DNA from: Acanthornis magna
Lineage: Eukaryota; Chordata; Aves; Passeriformes; Acanthizidae
Assembly: GCA_036785705.1 (NCBI GenBank)
Contig: JAWUZG010000056.1
Coordinates: forward strand, 8,619,001 to 8,683,000
Reading direction: 5' to 3'
DNA length: 64,000 nt
In this document: piece by piece, positions 62,201 through 64,000 of the stretch
Numbering within the stretch: position 1 is the stretch's first letter
Layout: every line of letters starts with the position of its first letter
Made by a program: the position numbers and the translations under genes
Notes under the pieces: model-generated
Databases searched by the model: none
Seen by the model: the letters and a program-made list of their open reading frames with translations, nothing else
Told to the model about the DNA's origin: nothing

Positions 62201-64000
62201 AGGGAAAACTTAGGTACTGGGCTTGGGTAATTAACTAGGCTAGGGTTAGGGTTACGCCTAGGGTTAGGCTTAGGAGATCTAAAGGGCCTCGAGCTCCAGG
62301 AACACCAGGGCTGGAAAGGGCCTGCCAAGGCAAACGCGGCAAGGCCCCATCATGGCTGCTCCCACACCTTTCTGATCTGGACACGCCACAGGGTTGGGCA
62401 CCTCGGCCCCTGCCACCAGCTGCCATTTGGCCTAGTGTTAGGGTTGAGAGATCTAAAGAGACTCGAGCTCCTGGAACACTGGGGCTGGAAAGGGCCTGCC
62501 AAGACCATCGCAGCAGTGCCCCAACACTGCTGCTCCCACACCTTTCTGATAGGGAAAACCCAGGCATTGGGCTTGGGTAAATAACTAGGTGTAGGGGTAG
62601 GGTTATGCCTAGGCTTAGCATTAGGAGATCTAAAGGGCCTCGAGCTCCAGGAACACCAAAGCTGGAAAGGGCCTGCCAAGGCAAACGCGGCAAGACCCCA
62701 TCATGGCTGCTCCCACACCTTTCTGATCTGGACACCCCACATGGGTGGGCACCTCGGCCCCGGCCACCAGCTGCCATTTGGCCTAGAGTTAGGGTTGAGA
62801 GATTTAAAGAGTTACAAGCTCTGGGAACACTGGGGCTGGAAAGGGCCTGCCAAGGCCATTGCAACAGTGCCCCAACATTGCTGCTCCTCCATCTTTCTGA
62901 TAGGGAAAACCTAGGTACTGGGCTAAGGGAAATTAACTAGGCTAGGGTTAGGGTTACACCTAGGGTTAGGGTTAGGAGATCTAAAGGGCCTCGAGCTCCA
63001 GGAACACCAGGGCTGGAAAGGGCCTGCCAAGGCAAATGCGGCAAGGCCCCATCATGGCTGCTCCCACACCTTTCTGATCTGGACACGCCACAGGGTTGGG
63101 CACCTCGGCCCCTGCCACCAGCTGCCATTTGGCCTAGTGTTAGGGTTGAGAGATCTAAAGAGACTCGAGCTCCTGGAACACTGGGGCTGGAAAGGGCCTG
63201 CCAAGGCCATCGCAGCAGTGCCCCAACATTGCTGCTCCTCCATCTGTCTGATAGGGAAAACCAAGGTACTGGGCTCGGGTAATTAACTAGGCTAGGGTTA
63301 GGGTTACGCCTAGGGTTAGGGTTAGGAGATCTAAAGGGCCTCGAGCTCCAGGAACACCAAAGATGGAAAGGGCCTGCCAAGGCAAACGCGGCAAAGCCCC
63401 AAAATGGCTGCTCCCACACCTTTCTGATCTGGACACCCCACATGGATGGGCACCTCGGCCCCTGCCACCAGCTGCCATTTGGCCTAGAGTTAGGGTTGAG
63501 AGATCTAAAGACCCTCGAGCTCTAGGAACACTGGGGCTGGAAAGGGCCTGCCAAGGCCATCGCAGCAGTGCCCCAACACTGCTGCTCCCACACCTTTCTG
63601 ATAGGGAAAACCCAGGCATTGGGCTTGGATAAATAACTAGGTGTAGGGGTAGGGTTATGCCAAGGCTTAGCATTAGGAGATGTAAAGGGCCTCGAGCTCC
63701 AGGAACACCAGGGCTGGAAAGGGCCTGCCAAGGCAAACGCGGCAAGGCCCCATCATGGCTGCTCCCACACCTTTCTGATCTGGACACGCCACAGGGTTGG
63801 GCACCTCGGCCCCTGCCACCAGCTGCCATTTGGCCTAGTGTTAGGGTTGAGAGATCTAAAGAGACTCGAGCTCCTGGAACACTGGGGCTGGAAAGGGCCT
63901 GCCAAGGCCATCGCCACAGTGCCCCAACATTGCTGCTCCTCCATCTTTCTGATAGGGAAAACCCTGGTAATGGGCTCGGCTAATTAACTAGGCTAGGGTT
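59300..64000 (+). repeat. Partial third higher-order copy (cut by window end)
   Basis: It matches 51.6-56.28 kb at an offset of 7,711 bp, which becomes 7,717 bp after a 6-base gain in the linker near 59800, where TTACGCCTAGGG occurs twice in tandem. Variants in order, including the ACCAAAGATGG and GATGTAAAGGG units, agree up to the last base of the window. Confidence 0.85.

Larger units (their letters stand above)
30585..64000 (+). repeat. Satellite array, about 95 units of 350-351 bp, telomere-like linkers
   Basis: Head-to-tail units start with AGATCTAAAGGGCCTCGAG at 30602, 30953, 31303, 31654 and so on to the right edge, giving spacings of 350-351 bp. Each unit is a dimer. Half A (AGATCTAAAGGG..., containing GCAAACGCGGCAAGGCCCC) and half B (AGATCTAAAGAG..., containing GGCCATCGCAGCAGTGCCCC) share their first 60 or so bases and the TTTCTGAT motif, so they come from one ancestor of about 175 bp. 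TTAGGG-like linkers separate the halves and the units. The left border near 30585 (GCCTGGGTCAGGCTGGAGAG) looks like a decayed linker. The array is not closed within the window. All units have the same orientation. Confidence 0.97.

Noticed and set aside
30585..64000. CRISPR-like or phage tandem array
   Set aside because: Repeat units are 350 bp, continuous and without unique spacers; flanking DNA is vertebrate-like with CR1 LINEs.
30585..64000. True telomere tract
   Set aside because: TTAGGG-like runs are only two to four copies long and sit in linkers of a complex satellite; no pure telomeric array is in the window.
30585..64000. Centromeric satellite with CENP-B box
   Set aside because: No match to the CENP-B box pattern TTCGNNNNANNCGGG was noticed in the unit. 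A centromeric role is not excluded but has no support here.

Overview
The window looks like a piece of a bird chromosome running from AT-rich, mostly non-coding DNA into a large satellite block, probably near a chromosome end. Two fragments of CR1-type LINEs (6.5-6.9 kb on the plus strand, 23.35-23.5 kb on the minus strand) carry the 3'-end wording typical of avian CR1. There are no bacterial-style dense genes, and no long ORF exists outside the satellite. The avian assignment is an inference from CR1; I cannot name the species.

Region 1 to about 30.58 kb: AT-rich intronic or intergenic-like sequence with homopolymer tracts, small hairpins and the two CR1 pieces. One CpG-rich patch (17.42-17.70 kb) holds a good CTCF-like site and has a nearby CACGTG E-box, so it is a candidate promoter or insulator. 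Several short open blocks have good splice signals on both sides. The best are two minus-strand blocks at 20.90-20.80 and 19.20-19.16 kb whose phases join, and a plus-strand block at 14.72-14.84 kb. I do not recognise the proteins, so they are listed with low confidence. A GC-richer patch at 29.74-30.1 kb precedes the satellite.

Region about 30.585 kb to the right edge: one uninterrupted head-to-tail satellite array of about 95 units of 350-351 bp. Each unit is a dimer of two diverged half-units of about 175 bp, each opening with AGATCTAAAG. Telomere-like sequence (GGGTTA runs) lies in the linkers between halves and between units, always with the G-rich strand on plus, which is the polarity expected if the telomere lies to the right. 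One linker type has four GGG runs that fit a G-quadruplex motif.

The array has nested higher-order structure. Near-identical segments repeat at 8,408 bp (about 39.7-48.1 and 48.1-56.5 kb). A third, partial copy occupies 59.3-64.0 kb. Smaller internal duplications occur at 1,401 and 2,103 bp. An older duplication of about 4.7 kb (31.8-34.0 versus 36.0-38.7 kb) differs by loss of exactly one half-unit. This pattern suggests recent unequal exchange or segmental amplification inside a subtelomeric satellite. The many long open frames in the array, up to 615 codons on minus, are by-products of a unit length divisible by three and are not annotated as genes.
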